From Streptomyces brasiliensis (lineage in GTDB: Bacteria; Actinomycetota; Actinomycetes; Streptomycetales; Streptomycetaceae), in the NCBI RefSeq assembly GCF_014647875.1, contig NZ_BMQA01000070.1, positions 1 through 32,903 of the forward strand: a DNA stretch of 32,903 bases, read 5' to 3'. A model generated the notes under the pieces. That model saw nothing but the letters and a program-made list of their open reading frames with translations. It was not told the DNA's origin and searched no databases. Of this stretch, positions 1 through 8,060 are shown in pieces. Every line of letters starts with the position of its first letter. The stretch's first letter is position 1. The position numbers and the translations under genes are program-made.

Positions 1-319
1 GAAACACCCGGAACCCGCCCGACACCCGTGCTCAGAATTCACGCGGCGGATCGAGGCTGAGATAGATCAGGTATACCGCTGCACGGTCACTCCGGGGCTG
101 AATTCTCACATCACGATGAGAACGCTGCCGAACGCAGGTTGCGTGGTGCGTGCAGCGCACCATGGCCACGTCCATGGCGCCGACCGCCCGGTTGCCCGTC
201 GGCGTCAGTTCTCCGTCCGGAGGGGCCACGATCCAGCGCAGGGACGCGGCATTCCAAGCCGCGGAATCGGGCAGTGCCCGAATCTAGGCGGATGACCTGA
301 AGTTCTGTGCGGAATCGGG
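1..319. other. Flank with no convincing gene
   Basis: No gene is supported here. A 65-codon minus-strand frame (32-229) is open, but it has no family features that I recognise and no clear ribosome binding site. The stretch lies downstream of the minus-strand phosphoesterase gene and may hold its transcript end, but I see no strong terminator stem. Confidence 0.4.
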
Positions 320-2749
320 TTACTTGCCCCCTGGTGTCTGAGCTAGGACGCCGGGGTCGTTGATGCTGTTCATCGGATACGTCGGCTTGATCACCGAGTA
401 AGTCCGGTAGTTGGGCTTGTCAGTGAAGGACGCACTCATCGGTGTGGAGGAGTCGTCGAACTGGGTGAGGGGGCCGATCCCGGCGAACAGGCCGATGGTG
501 CGGACCATCGAGGCCATGCTGTAGAAGGTCGAGTCGACCTTCCCGGTCTGCGTGTAGGGGCTGATCGCCAGGGCCGGCGTGCGGTGGGCGTCGACGTGGT
601 CCGGTCCGTCCTGCGCGTCGTCCTCGGTGACGAAGATGACGGTGTCCTTCCAGAACTTCGAGTGCGACACCGCGTCGACCAGCCGGCCGAGTGCGTAGTC
701 GTTGTCAGCCACCATCGCCTTGGGCGTCGGCTGGCCCTGCTTGGTGCCGGAGGTGTGGTCGTTGCCGAACCTCACGAACTGCACGGTCGGCATCTCACCC
801 TTGGCCTCGTAGGAGCGGAAGCTCTTGAGCCACCGGTCGACCCGCGGGGTCAGGCAGTTGGACTTCTTCGGGGTGAAGGTCCCCGCCGAGTCGGGGCAGG
901 CCAGGTCGTCGCCCTGGAAGGCATGGTCGGTCCGGGCGTCGAGCACCGGATCCGCCCCGTGGTACTCGTTGCCCTTGCGCGATACGTAGAAGCCGAAGTT
1001 CGCAAAGCTCACACCGGCCTTGTCGAAGCGCTGCCAGAGATAGGAGTCCTTGGGGCCCTGGGCAGCGTTCTCCGGGGCGTTGTTTTCGCTGGGGTAGATG
1101 CCCTTGCGGCCGGAATATCGTGCGGGCCACATCTGCTCGGTGTAGGGGTTGGAGTTGGCCTGTGCCACCCAGTTCCAGCCGTTGGCGCTGACCTCGCCAC
1201 CGGCATAGAAGTTGTCGATGGTGGTGAAGCGCCGCGCCAACTCGCGGGTGTTGGGTGCCGACTCGTCCCCGAACAAGTTGAGGCTGGGGTCGCCGTTGCC
1301 CTTCTCCAGGCTGCCGAGCACCTGGTCGTAGGTTCGATTCTCCTTGACTATGTAGATCACATGCTTGATGGGAGTTTCATCGCCGGGCTTGCGCGGCACG
1401 ACTGCATCGCCGCCCCTGGTCACCGGGGTGGCGGTGCGCTCCACCTGGCGGGTGTACGCATCCAGCTGCTCACCCGAGTCCGACACGTCCACACTGCTCA
1501 GCGTGCCGACGATCATCGACCCAACGTACTGGCTGGGTGACGTCCTGCCTGAGCGCTCAGGGTTGGGATATCCAGGACCGTTGTTCGGGCCCGCCCCCAG
1601 CCCCTTGGCATTCGTGATCAGAAGGCGGCCGTTGTGCCAAATCACCGCACTGGGGTACCAGCCGGTAGGAATCTGCCCCAGAACCTTGCCGCGGGTCAGG
1701 TCGACCACCGAAACCGTGTTGTTGCCGGAGTTGGTGACAAACAGCCGCTTGCCTGCACCGTCCAGGGCCACACCCGTGGGGTTGCTGCCGATGAGCGCCT
1801 TCTTGGGCGGTGACATGGAGAAGTTGCGCGTCACGCTCTTGGTCGCGAGATCCACCTCGCTGACGCTGTCGGCGTCGCCATTCGCGACATACAGTCTCCG
1901 GCCATCCGTGGAGAGCACTGACTTGTTCGGATGCAGACCCACCTTGATCTGCCCCGTCACCTGGGGTGCGGAGCCTGCCACATCAACGATGTTGACGGTG
2001 TCGGCGCCCTGGTTCGACACGTAGGCAGTGCGCCCGTCCTTGCTGAGCGTCACCCACATCGGCCGATGACCTGTGGCAACGGTCTGCACCTGCCCTCCGG
2101 CGGTGCCGGCGACCGTTACGGCGTTACCGAGCTGATCGGCGACAACCAGCTTCTTCCCGTCCGGGGTGATGGCCAGGCCGGCCGGGAAAAGCGTGACGGC
2201 TTTGCCGTCCGGGGCCTTGGTGGGCAGCTTGATGGGATCGCCCTCGGTGAGCCGGCCATCCGCAAACGACAGCACCCGGATCTTGGAGTTCGCCGCGGCA
2301 CTGGCGTAAGCGGTCTTGCCGTCCGGACTCCACGCCAGGCCGATGTACAGCGACTCCGGCGACGGATACGACAGTGTCTGGACAACCTCGTTCGTCCGCG
2401 TGTCGACCAACTGCAGGCTCTGAACGCCCTGACCGTTGTTGGTCACCAACAGATAGCGACCGTCGGGGTGAAGAGCTGCGTTCAGCGGGAGGTGCCCGAG
2501 GCGGGTCTGGTCACCTGCTGGTATGACCCGGTATCCAATGGGTGTGACTGCAGTGCCGTCTTCGCTGGGACCGGCGGTCTTGTTGGCGTTAGCGAACACG
2601 GATGAAGCGATCTGCTGCGTTTCCACGGCCAACGGACCGTCGACTCTGGCGGGTGCGGCGCCGACCGCGGCCCTGATCGCCCCAGCGGTGGCGACAGCGG
2701 CCAGAGCTGCACCGGCGATAGCGAATATAAGGGGGTCCGACCTGGCCAT
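320..2749 (-). CDS. YncE-like beta-propeller / phosphoesterase fusion protein
   Basis: 809 aa. Residues about 7-32 form an N-terminal hydrophobic signal or anchor rich in Ala, so the protein probably acts outside the membrane. Residues about 70-420 contain repeated YVTN-type blades (LLVTNNGQ, AYVSNQGAD, LYVANGDAD, LFVTNSGNN), the YncE-like seven-bladed propeller. Residues about 460-790 form an alkaline-phosphatase-superfamily phosphoesterase domain with IKHVIYIVKENRTYDQ, RFGNDHT, FVTEDDAQDGPDHVDAHR and related metal-site segments. The family includes phospholipase-C/acid-phosphatase-like enzymes, but the substrate cannot be read from sequence. The start is supported by an AAAGGTGAG ribosome binding site just upstream on the minus strand. 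It is monocistronic here, with an IS6-like element 116 bp upstream of the start that could have replaced its native promoter context. The length looks complete. Confidence 0.9.
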   Translation of the reverse strand: MARSDPLIFAIAGAALAAVATAGAIRAAVGAAPARVDGPLAVETQQIASSVFANANKTAGPSEDGTAVTPIGYRVIPAGDQTRLGHLPLNAALHPDGRYLLVTNNGQGVQSLQLVDTRTNEVVQTLSYPSPESLYIGLAWSPDGKTAYASAAANSKIRVLSFADGRLTEGDPIKLPTKAPDGKAVTLFPAGLAITPDGKKLVVADQLGNAVTVAGTAGGQVQTVATGHRPMWVTLSKDGRTAYVSNQGADTVNIVDVAGSAPQVTGQIKVGLHPNKSVLSTDGRRLYVANGDADSVSEVDLATKSVTRNFSMSPPKKALIGSNPTGVALDGAGKRLFVTNSGNNTVSVVDLTRGKVLGQIPTGWYPSAVIWHNGRLLITNAKGLGAGPNNGPGYPNPERSGRTSPSQYVGSMIVGTLSSVDVSDSGEQLDAYTRQVERTATPVTRGGDAVVPRKPGDETPIKHVIYIVKENRTYDQVLGSLEKGNGDPSLNLFGDESAPNTRELARRFTTIDNFYAGGEVSANGWNWVAQANSNPYTEQMWPARYSGRKGIYPSENNAPENAAQGPKDSYLWQRFDKAGVSFANFGFYVSRKGNEYHGADPVLDARTDHAFQGDDLACPDSAGTFTPKKSNCLTPRVDRWLKSFRSYEAKGEMPTVQFVRFGNDHTSGTKQGQPTPKAMVADNDYALGRLVDAVSHSKFWKDTVIFVTEDDAQDGPDHVDAHRTPALAISPYTQTGKVDSTFYSMASMVRTIGLFAGIGPLTQFDDSSTPMSASFTDKPNYRTYSVIKPTYPMNSINDPGVLAQTPGGK

Positions 2750-2865
2750 TGGCTTCTCACCTTTTGTGCACGGCGGTGTGGCGTGGATTTGGTGCTGAGA
2801 GGACTATTCCTACTGAACCGCTCTTGCCACACCGGGCATTCAGGTGAATCAGTGAAAGCCCGGAA

Positions 2866-3729
2866 GGGCACTGTCACGTTGGCTGGCGCGTGGGATGGTC
2901 TTGTGGTTGGCCGTGCAGGGAGGGGATCACCGTGGAGAGTGCGCCGCCGTTGTACAAGGGGCATCGGTACCCGGCTGAGGTGATCGCGCACTGCGTGTGG
3001 CTGTATTTCCGCTTCCCGCTGTCGTTCCGCGAGGTCGAGGAGATGATGCTTGAGCGCGGTGTGGTCGTCTCCTGCGAGACGGTCCGCCGCTGGTGTGGCA
3101 AGTTCGGGCAGCAGTACGCCAACCTCCTGCGCCGGCGACGGCCGATGCCCGGGGACAAGTGGCACCTGGACGAGGTCTTCATCAAGATCAACGGCCGGTT
3201 GCACTACCTATGGCGGGCCGTGGACCAGGACGGCAACGTCCTCGACATCCTGGTCCAGCCCCGACGCGACACGCAGGCGGCTGTCCGGTTCTTCCGCCGG
3301 CTCCCGAAGGATCTGGAGTACACGCCGCGGGTGGTGGTCACCGACAAGCCTCGCTCCTACGGCGCAGCCCACCGCCAAGTCATGCCGGGCGGGGAGCACC
3401 GCACCTCGAAGTACCTCAACAACCGGGCCGAGAACTCGCACCAGCCGACCCGCCAGCGCGAACGGGCGATGAAACGCTTCACCTCGCCCGGCCACGCTCA
3501 GCGGTTTCTGTCAGCGTTCAGCGGCATCTCATCCCACTTCCGACCCCGACGCCACCGCATCACCGCACCCGGCTACCGCACCGAGATGAACCAGCGCTTC
3601 ACCACCTGGAAGCAGGCCACCGGCACGGCTGCACCGGTCTGACAACGGCCATCCGCCGGGGCAACATGAGGCGATACCAGGCCTGACGAGCTGTCAGCAT
3701 CACTCAACTACAATAATGTGACAGCGCCC
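2866..3729 (+). mobile_element. IS6-like insertion sequence, complete
   Basis: The transposase gene at 2932-3642 is bracketed by 15-bp inverted repeats. The left end is GGGCACTGTCACGTT (2866-2880). The right end is AATGTGACAGCGCCC (3715-3729), which matches the reverse complement of the left end at 13 of 15 positions. The flanking octamers (GCCCGGAA and ATCGAGGC) are not a target duplication. This suggests an older insertion or recombination between IS copies. The right end abuts a sigma-factor remnant. The boundaries are my reading of the repeats. Confidence 0.75.
2932..3642 (+). CDS. IS6 family transposase
   Basis: 236 aa from the GTG at 2932, which follows a GGGAGGGGAT ribosome binding site; an ATG at 2890 is in frame but has poorer support. 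The N-terminal part (YKGHRYPAEVIAHCVWLYFR) and SFREVEEMMLERGV with SCETVRRWCGKFG are the helix-turn-helix region of IS6/IS26-type transposases. The DDE catalytic residues are visible in WHLDEVFIKI, VVVTDKPRSY and NRAENSHQPTRQRER. The length is normal for the family and there is no frameshift, so it could be active, moving DNA by replicative transposition and cointegrate formation. Confidence 0.92.
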   Translation: MESAPPLYKGHRYPAEVIAHCVWLYFRFPLSFREVEEMMLERGVVVSCETVRRWCGKFGQQYANLLRRRRPMPGDKWHLDEVFIKINGRLHYLWRAVDQDGNVLDILVQPRRDTQAAVRFFRRLPKDLEYTPRVVVTDKPRSYGAAHRQVMPGGEHRTSKYLNNRAENSHQPTRQRERAMKRFTSPGHAQRFLSAFSGISSHFRPRRHRITAPGYRTEMNQRFTTWKQATGTAAPV

Positions 3730-3894
3730 ATCGAGGCGTTCTCCCGACTGGCCCGGGTCGAGGCGGGCGTCCTGCACAGCGCAGAAGACGCTGTGCAGGA
3801 CGTCTACCTGAACATGTACCGGCGGTGGGCGACGATCTCTGCACAGGAGGGATCGCTCACCGCCGACGGTCGCATCGCGGGTCTTCGAACTTGA
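3730..3894 (+). pseudogene. ECF sigma factor remnant (region 2)
   Basis: The frame running from the IS6 right end reads IEAFSRLARVEAGVLHS, then AEDAVQDVYLNMYRRWATI, and stops at 3892-3894. The AEDAVQDVYLNMYRRW segment is a typical sigma-70 region 2 helix of ECF sigma factors, where (A/S)ED(A/V)QDVF is conserved. Everything upstream (the start of region 2) and downstream (region 4) is missing. The IS6 element probably truncated the gene. A GTG at 3718, inside the IS terminal repeat, is in frame, so a 58-aa chimera could be made, but function is unlikely. Confidence 0.6.
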
Positions 3895-4032
3895 GCGGTG
3901 TGTCCCGTCAGGTGCGCTGACTGTTCGTGACGGTGTGTGTATGGCGGGACTGGCCCCTGGACGCAGGGCGCCCGTGGTCCTGAGTGATCATTTCTGTTCT
4001 CTACGCAGAAGGATCATTGGGGAGCCACGGGC

Positions 4033-4243
4033 CTGGTCAACGATACGACGTTGCTGCTCGGTCTTGACGGGGTGTCCGTCGCGCGAGTCGAGTCGCTGAC
4101 CGACGGGACGCGTCGGGTGCACCTGGTCACGGCGGATGAGACGGCGCGGGGCCTGCCCGTCCTGCGGGTCTTGACCTCCCGAGTGAAGGGACCGGCGGTG
4201 ACCCGGCCGCCACCTGGCGGAGCGGCCGACCAAGATCATTTAA
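4033..4243 (+). pseudogene. ISL3 family transposase remnant, frameshifted
   Basis: The reading frame NDTTLLLGLDGVSVARVES is the conserved N terminus of ISL3 transposases. A zinc-finger piece CPSCG appears in a second frame near 4156, TSRVKGPAVTRP returns to the first frame, and RHLAERPTKII in another frame ends at a TAA at 4241-4243. At least two frameshifts are therefore present and only the first 70 or so residues of a roughly 400-550 aa protein survive. The remnant ends exactly on the stop codon of the convergent reductase gene, so the old element was inserted or deleted up to that point. Confidence 0.6.
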
Positions 4244-4911
4244 TGTTCCGGTCGCGGCCGGGTCGCTGCTTTCAGGTTGCGGACAAGTTCCTCGCGGCCC
4301 TGTCCCCCCTCCCTCGTACCATCGGCACGGCGCCACGCGGGGGTACCGGGGCCGAACCGCCAGGACTCGCTCAACGGGCCGCTGTCGACGGTGTCGTACC
4401 CGAACTGGTCGTTGAGCCGGGTCACCAGCTCGGCCGCCTCGGGGAAGTCGCTCGAGACCGGCAGCGCCAGGCGGTCCGGGGCCCCGGCGGGCCGGCTCCT
4501 GTGCAACAGGATCGTGGCCCGGATGCAGGTGAACGCCGCGGCCACCTTCGATTTCGGCAGTTGCTCCTGCCGCAGCTCATGGATGGTCTTCTCCCCTGAA
4601 TCGATCACGGGGAAATGGCCGTCGCGATAGATGGTGTAGTTGTTCGTGTCGAGCACGATCTTGCCGGCGAGTTCCTCGGCGGGCATGGTGTCGACGAGTC
4701 TGAGCGGCGCGGCGATGACGGCGAAGTCGCCGGCCGTGGCCGCCTGTGCGGCGGTCGCGGCACGTGCGGACGGCCCCAAGTCGGCGATGAGACGCGTGAG
4801 GGTTTCCGGGCCGCGCGAGTTCGCGATGACGACGGTGTATCCGTTGGCGATCGCTGCGCGGGCGATCTGGGATCCGACCGTGCCTGCTCCGATGATGCCT
4901 ATCGTCGTCAC
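4240..4911 (-). CDS. Coenzyme F420-dependent-type NADP oxidoreductase (Rossmann)
   Basis: 223 aa from a GTG start at 4911. The N terminus TTIGIIGAGTVGSQIARAA carries the dinucleotide-binding GxGxxG motif, followed by VVIANSRGPETL, where the SR pair is typical of NADP-binding members of the F420H2:NADP+ oxidoreductase-like family (COG2085 type). VIAAPLRLVDTMPAEEL and KIVLDTNNY are family signatures. The C terminus SGPLSESWRFGPGTPAW is also typical. The start overlaps the stop of the upstream regulator gene (4908-4911, GTGA), so the two are translationally coupled. The family reduces or oxidises small cofactors or imines; the substrate here is unknown. The gene ends at the junction with an ISL3 remnant, so the last few residues may not be native. 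Confidence 0.8.
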   Translation of the reverse strand: MTTIGIIGAGTVGSQIARAAIANGYTVVIANSRGPETLTRLIADLGPSARAATAAQAATAGDFAVIAAPLRLVDTMPAEELAGKIVLDTNNYTIYRDGHFPVIDSGEKTIHELRQEQLPKSKVAAAFTCIRATILLHRSRPAGAPDRLALPVSSDFPEAAELVTRLNDQFGYDTVDSGPLSESWRFGPGTPAWRRADGTREGGQGREELVRNLKAATRPRPEH

Positions 4912-5759
4912 GCGAGCTCCTTGTGCGAGGTGGCCGGGGAGGGGATGGCCGCAGAGGCCAGGAGCGTCAGCTTGTCCGCGTCGCTGGATCCGGGTTCCGG
5001 GTGGAACACGACGAGCATCATGCCCTCGGCACCGGCGATGCTCATGCGCTCCCGGTTGAGGGCGAGGTCCCCGACCTGTGGGTGGTTGAAACGGACGACA
5101 CCCGCGGTCTGCCCCCGCACTTCATGCTTGGCCCACAGCTGACGGAACCGGGGACTGGCCAGCGTGAGCTCTCCGGTGAGTTCGATGAAGCGGGGGTCGT
5201 CGATGTCGTTGCCGACGGCCTGCCGCAGGCTGGCCATGAGGCATTCCGTGGCGACCGTCCACTCCGGGTACAGCGCCTGTCCCGCTGGGTCGAGGAACAT
5301 GTCCCGGAGCTGGTTGCCGCCGACGGCCAGACGGGGGTCGATGGCTCGGGCCAGGGCATTGGACGCCAGGACGTCGAAGTACCGGTTCTCGATGAACGCG
5401 GGCTGGACGAGGGAAGCCAGCAGCTTCAGCGCACCCGGCGGGGGAGTCTGCTGACGCGGTCGGCGTCTGCGCCGCCGGGGAACGCCGTTGACGAGCGTGA
5501 GCAGGTGGGCGAGGGCCTCGTCGTCGAGGTGCAGGACGCGAGCGATCGACTCGAGCACCTGGGGTGACGGGTTGCGGTCCAGGCCCCGTTCCAGCCGCAG
5601 GTAGTAGTCCGCGCTGATGCCGGCGAGCATGGCCACTTCCTCCCGCCGCAGTCCCGGCACACGCCGTACACCGGTCTCGGGGATCCCGGCTTGCTGCGGC
5701 GTCACCAAGTCGCGTCGGGCCCGCAGGTAGGCCCCCAGAGCGTTGCTGGATTCGTCCAT
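4908..5759 (-). CDS. XRE/MmyB-type helix-turn-helix transcriptional regulator
   Basis: 283 aa from the ATG at 5759 (MDESSNALGAYLRARRDLV). Residues about 8-90 are the HTH region: GVRRVPGLRREEVAMLAGIS and ADYYLRLERG, the hallmark of the Streptomyces MmyB-like group. Residues about 105-270 form the MmyB ligand-binding PAS-like domain (ENRYFDVLASNALARAI, LYPEWTVATECLMASLR, FNHPQVGDLALNRERM). The regulator lies divergent to the MFS exporter gene and is coupled to the reductase gene that follows. By analogy with other divergent pairs it probably controls both and responds to a small hydrophobic ligand. The perfect hairpin at 5856-5887 in the intergenic region is a candidate operator or attenuator. 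Confidence 0.88.
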   Translation of the reverse strand: MDESSNALGAYLRARRDLVTPQQAGIPETGVRRVPGLRREEVAMLAGISADYYLRLERGLDRNPSPQVLESIARVLHLDDEALAHLLTLVNGVPRRRRRRPRQQTPPPGALKLLASLVQPAFIENRYFDVLASNALARAIDPRLAVGGNQLRDMFLDPAGQALYPEWTVATECLMASLRQAVGNDIDDPRFIELTGELTLASPRFRQLWAKHEVRGQTAGVVRFNHPQVGDLALNRERMSIAGAEGMMLVVFHPEPGSSDADKLTLLASAAIPSPATSHKELA

Positions 5760-5855
5760 GCAACTGAGTCTAGGTCGCTGCGGCGGCATCAGAGGGGGCC
5801 CTGTCAGACCCCAGGCTACAGGGGACTCTGGGTGTGCATCTCGGCTGTTCATAGC

Positions 5856-5887
5856 GTGTTCAGCGGCCCTTTCGGGCCGCTGAACAC
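5856..5887. promoter_or_regulatory. Perfect 14-bp hairpin between divergent genes
   Basis: GTGTTCAGCGGCCC (5856-5869) and its exact reverse complement GGGCCGCTGAACAC (5874-5887) are separated by TTTC. The hairpin lies about 100 bp from the regulator start and 60 bp from the MFS start, between divergent genes. No T-tract follows. It could be an operator for the MmyB-type regulator, an attenuator or a terminator that insulates the two transcripts. Confidence 0.6.
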
Positions 5888-5901
5888 CTGAAAGGACGCA
5901 C

Positions 5902-5952
5902 ATGACCGTCTCACTGATCACCGGAGCGCGTACAGAGGTAGGGCACCGATGA
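5902..5952 (+). CDS. 16-aa upstream ORF, SDR-start-like, coupled to MFS gene
   Basis: ATG at 5902 follows a good AAAGGA ribosome binding site and encodes MTVSLITGARTEVGHR, with its TGA overlapping the ATG of the exporter (5949-5952, ATGA). MTVSLITGA resembles the first strand of short-chain dehydrogenases (MTVSLITGANxGxG). It may therefore be the stub of a deleted SDR gene that now works as a leader peptide driving translation of the exporter. I base this on the motif and on the overlap; expression is unproven. Confidence 0.45.
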   Translation: MTVSLITGARTEVGHR

Positions 5953-7127
5953 GCGTATCGACCGGATCCGCCGTGACGTCGACCACCCGCGAGTCCTCGT
6001 CGTGGGCAGCTGTCGCCTCTTTGGGGCTGGGGATCTCCGCGATCATCATGTCGGAGTTCCTGCCTGCGAGTCTCCTCCCCCGTATGGCCGCCGGCCTCGG
6101 CGTCAAGTCGGGTGAAGCGGGACAGGCCGTCAGCGTCACCGCGTTCTCCGCCGCCTTGTCGGCTCTGCTGATCTCGGTGGTCCTGCCGCGCGCCGACCGG
6201 CGACGAGTCATGATCGGGCTGACGCTTCTGGCTGCCGTCTCGGACGTAATCGTCGCCTTCGCGCCCAACCTCGTCGTGCTCCTGTCCGCGCGGCTCCTGC
6301 TGGGCATCGCGCTCGGCGGGTTCTGGGCGATGGCGACCGCGATGGCCGCGCACCTGGTGCACGCCGACCATATCGGCCGCGCACTGACCGTCATCAACTC
6401 CGGCGTCTCGGTCGCCACCGTCGCCGCCGTACCGCTGGGCACGTGGTTGGGCGAGATATGGAGCTGGCGGGAAGTGTTCCTGCTCGGCGCCGCAGTCGCG
6501 GTCCTCGCGCTGCTGATGCAGGCGGTGGTGCTCCCCCATATCGCGCCCACCGCGTCGAGCGGACTGCGAGCACTCGGGTCGGTGCTGCGCTCCGGCATCG
6601 TCCTCGCCGGCCTGTTCGCGGTCCTGCTGATCTTCAGCGGCCACTTCAGCGGATTCACCTACATTCGACCGGCCGCCATGAGCCTGTCCGGGATCGATGG
6701 TGGTGGCTTCGCCGTGCTGCTGCTCGTGTTCGGCGTCGCTCTCTTCCTCGGCACGGCTCTCAGCGGCCCCCTGGCCGACCGTGCGCCACGAGCGGGTGTG
6801 CTCCTGTTCCCGGGAGTGCTCGGCGCCGGGATGCTCCTCATGTTCGTCGCCGGCGGTTCGATCGCCGGCCTGTTCACCGCGGCAGCGGTATGGGGCTTCG
6901 GGTTCGGGGGTGTGCCGACCACGTTGATGAGCTGGGGATCCCGGACCCAGCCGACACAGCTGGAGCAGATCGGCGGGGTCCTTGTGACCGCCTCCAACAT
7001 CGGCATCACCGTTGGCGCGGTCGCCGGCGGCGTTCTCGTCGACCTCGCCACGGACAGCACGCCAATGCTCATCGGCGGTATCGCAGCGATCGCGGGCGCC
7101 GCACTGCTCTCGGCCTTGCGCCGGTAA
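5949..7127 (+). CDS. MFS efflux transporter, NepI-like
   Basis: 392 aa with about twelve hydrophobic segments. The first helix LGLGISAIIMSEFLPASLLP matches the start of DHA1-type exporters of the NepI/AraJ kind. Motif A appears as LPRADRRRVMIGLTLL between helices 2 and 3, and RLLLGIALGGFWAMATAMAA resembles motif B/helix 4. Likely role: proton-driven export of a small molecule; in Escherichia coli NepI exports purine ribonucleosides, but I cannot assign a substrate here. It lies divergent to an MmyB-type regulator and a reductase gene, a common layout for drug-inducible efflux. The ATG at 5949 overlaps the stop of a 16-codon upstream ORF. A perfect 16-bp stem follows at 7242-7284. Confidence 0.88.
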   Translation: MSVSTGSAVTSTTRESSSWAAVASLGLGISAIIMSEFLPASLLPRMAAGLGVKSGEAGQAVSVTAFSAALSALLISVVLPRADRRRVMIGLTLLAAVSDVIVAFAPNLVVLLSARLLLGIALGGFWAMATAMAAHLVHADHIGRALTVINSGVSVATVAAVPLGTWLGEIWSWREVFLLGAAVAVLALLMQAVVLPHIAPTASSGLRALGSVLRSGIVLAGLFAVLLIFSGHFSGFTYIRPAAMSLSGIDGGGFAVLLLVFGVALFLGTALSGPLADRAPRAGVLLFPGVLGAGMLLMFVAGGSIAGLFTAAAVWGFGFGGVPTTLMSWGSRTQPTQLEQIGGVLVTASNIGITVGAVAGGVLVDLATDSTPMLIGGIAAIAGAALLSALRR

Positions 7128-7241
7128 CGGCCACCCTCATGGGCCACGCCTCGGTGTACAGACACCGCTGGCCCCCGTCCTGGTCGAATCTCACCATCAC
7201 TGACAGGTCTGCGCCGGCGCGCCCGGACCTGCCACCTGGAC

Positions 7242-7284
7242 CAATCGCCTCACCACCGGCCTCAGCCTGGTGGTGAGGCGATTG
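7242..7284. terminator. Bidirectional terminator, 16-bp perfect stem
   Basis: CAATCGCCTCACCACC (7242-7257) pairs exactly with GGTGGTGAGGCGATTG (7269-7284), with an 11-nt loop between. It lies between the convergent MFS (+) and SnoaL-like (-) genes, where a terminator serving both is expected. There is no U-tract, which is common in Streptomyces. Confidence 0.75.
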
Positions 7285-7398
7285 TGAATGTCAATGACAC
7301 ACGCGCCCTACCGGCCCCGGATGGCAGGGGAGGAGCTGTCCGCCACGGGCCGACGACATCGGCGTCGGCCCGATACGCCGCTGTGTGGGTCAGCGCCT

Positions 7399-7776
7399 CT
7401 ACGGGCGGGGCATCGTGTAGTCACGAATCCGTGAGACCCTGCCGTGATCATGAGTAATGAACCACACGTACGCGAGCCGGAGCGGTTCACCGGCGCCAAC
7501 CCGAGTGCCGGTCCTGGTGAATTCGGCAATCAGCACGTCACCGCTGACGTGCGAGCGAAAGCCCTCGAAGGCGGTGAACTCAGCGACCTGGGGCAGGAGC
7601 GCCGTGTACTCGGCGATCGCGGTCTTCCCGACCAGTTCGCTCGGACGTCCCTGGGGTGCAAGCACGACTTCGTGGATCGCGTCGTCCGCGTACATCTCGA
7701 CGAAGGCGGTGGTGTCCGCGCGCCGCAGCGCGTCCAGCGCTGCGGCGAACCAGTCGGGGACAGGCGTGGGACTCAC
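7399..7776 (-). CDS. SnoaL-like / NTF2-fold protein
   Basis: 125 aa from the GTG at 7776 (VSPTPVPDWFAAALDALRR). The pattern FAAALDALRRADTTAFVEMYADDAIHE is the first helix pair of SnoaL/NTF2-like proteins, followed by VGKTAIAEYTALLP and the beta-sheet pieces VLIAEFTRTGT and LRLAYVWFITHDHGRVSRIRDYT. Members bind or isomerise small hydrophobic molecules; no catalytic assignment is safe. The GTG overlaps the stop of the upstream alpha/beta hydrolase remnant (7773-7776, GTGA), so the two were one operon. That hydrolase is now cut by an IS3 fragment, so this gene may have lost its promoter. Confidence 0.75.
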   Translation of the reverse strand: MSPTPVPDWFAAALDALRRADTTAFVEMYADDAIHEVVLAPQGRPSELVGKTAIAEYTALLPQVAEFTAFEGFRSHVSGDVLIAEFTRTGTRVGAGEPLRLAYVWFITHDHGRVSRIRDYTMPRP

Positions 7777-8058
7777 TTGCTTTCCAGCTGGCCGATGGTG
7801 GGGAGGTTCGCGAACGCGGACGTCGCCGCCGCCCATGCCGAGCCGTCGGACGTGAAGGCGTCATGCAGGAACGCCCAGGTCATCCGCTGGATGACGGCCA
7901 CGCGCTCCGGGTCCTCGTCGGTGGTCTCGACAGTGTCGTAGCCTGTGATGCCGCCGAGCATGTGCTCGGCCCCGTGCAGGGTGAGCAGCGACTTCGGGCC
8001 GGGCGCCTGGTGGTAGCCGTCGGCGTGGTAGGCCGGTCCGCGGTCGGTCAGCACGCCG
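7773..8058 (-). pseudogene. Alpha/beta hydrolase, C-terminal fragment
   Basis: The minus frame reads GPKSLLTLHGAEHMLGG, GYDTVETTDEDPERVAVIQR, MTWAFLHDAFTS and ends PTIGQLESK. This is the C-terminal third of an alpha/beta hydrolase, with GAEH likely holding the catalytic histidine. Upstream of about 8058 the frame becomes antisense to an IS3 transposase, so the catalytic serine region is lost. Its TGA overlaps the start of the SnoaL-like gene. The exact junction is uncertain by about 10 bp. Confidence 0.6.
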
Positions 8059-8060
8059 AT

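Noticed and set aside
584..1540. 318-aa plus-strand ORF
   Set aside because: Shadow of the minus-strand phosphoesterase: Val/Arg/Gly-rich, without domains.
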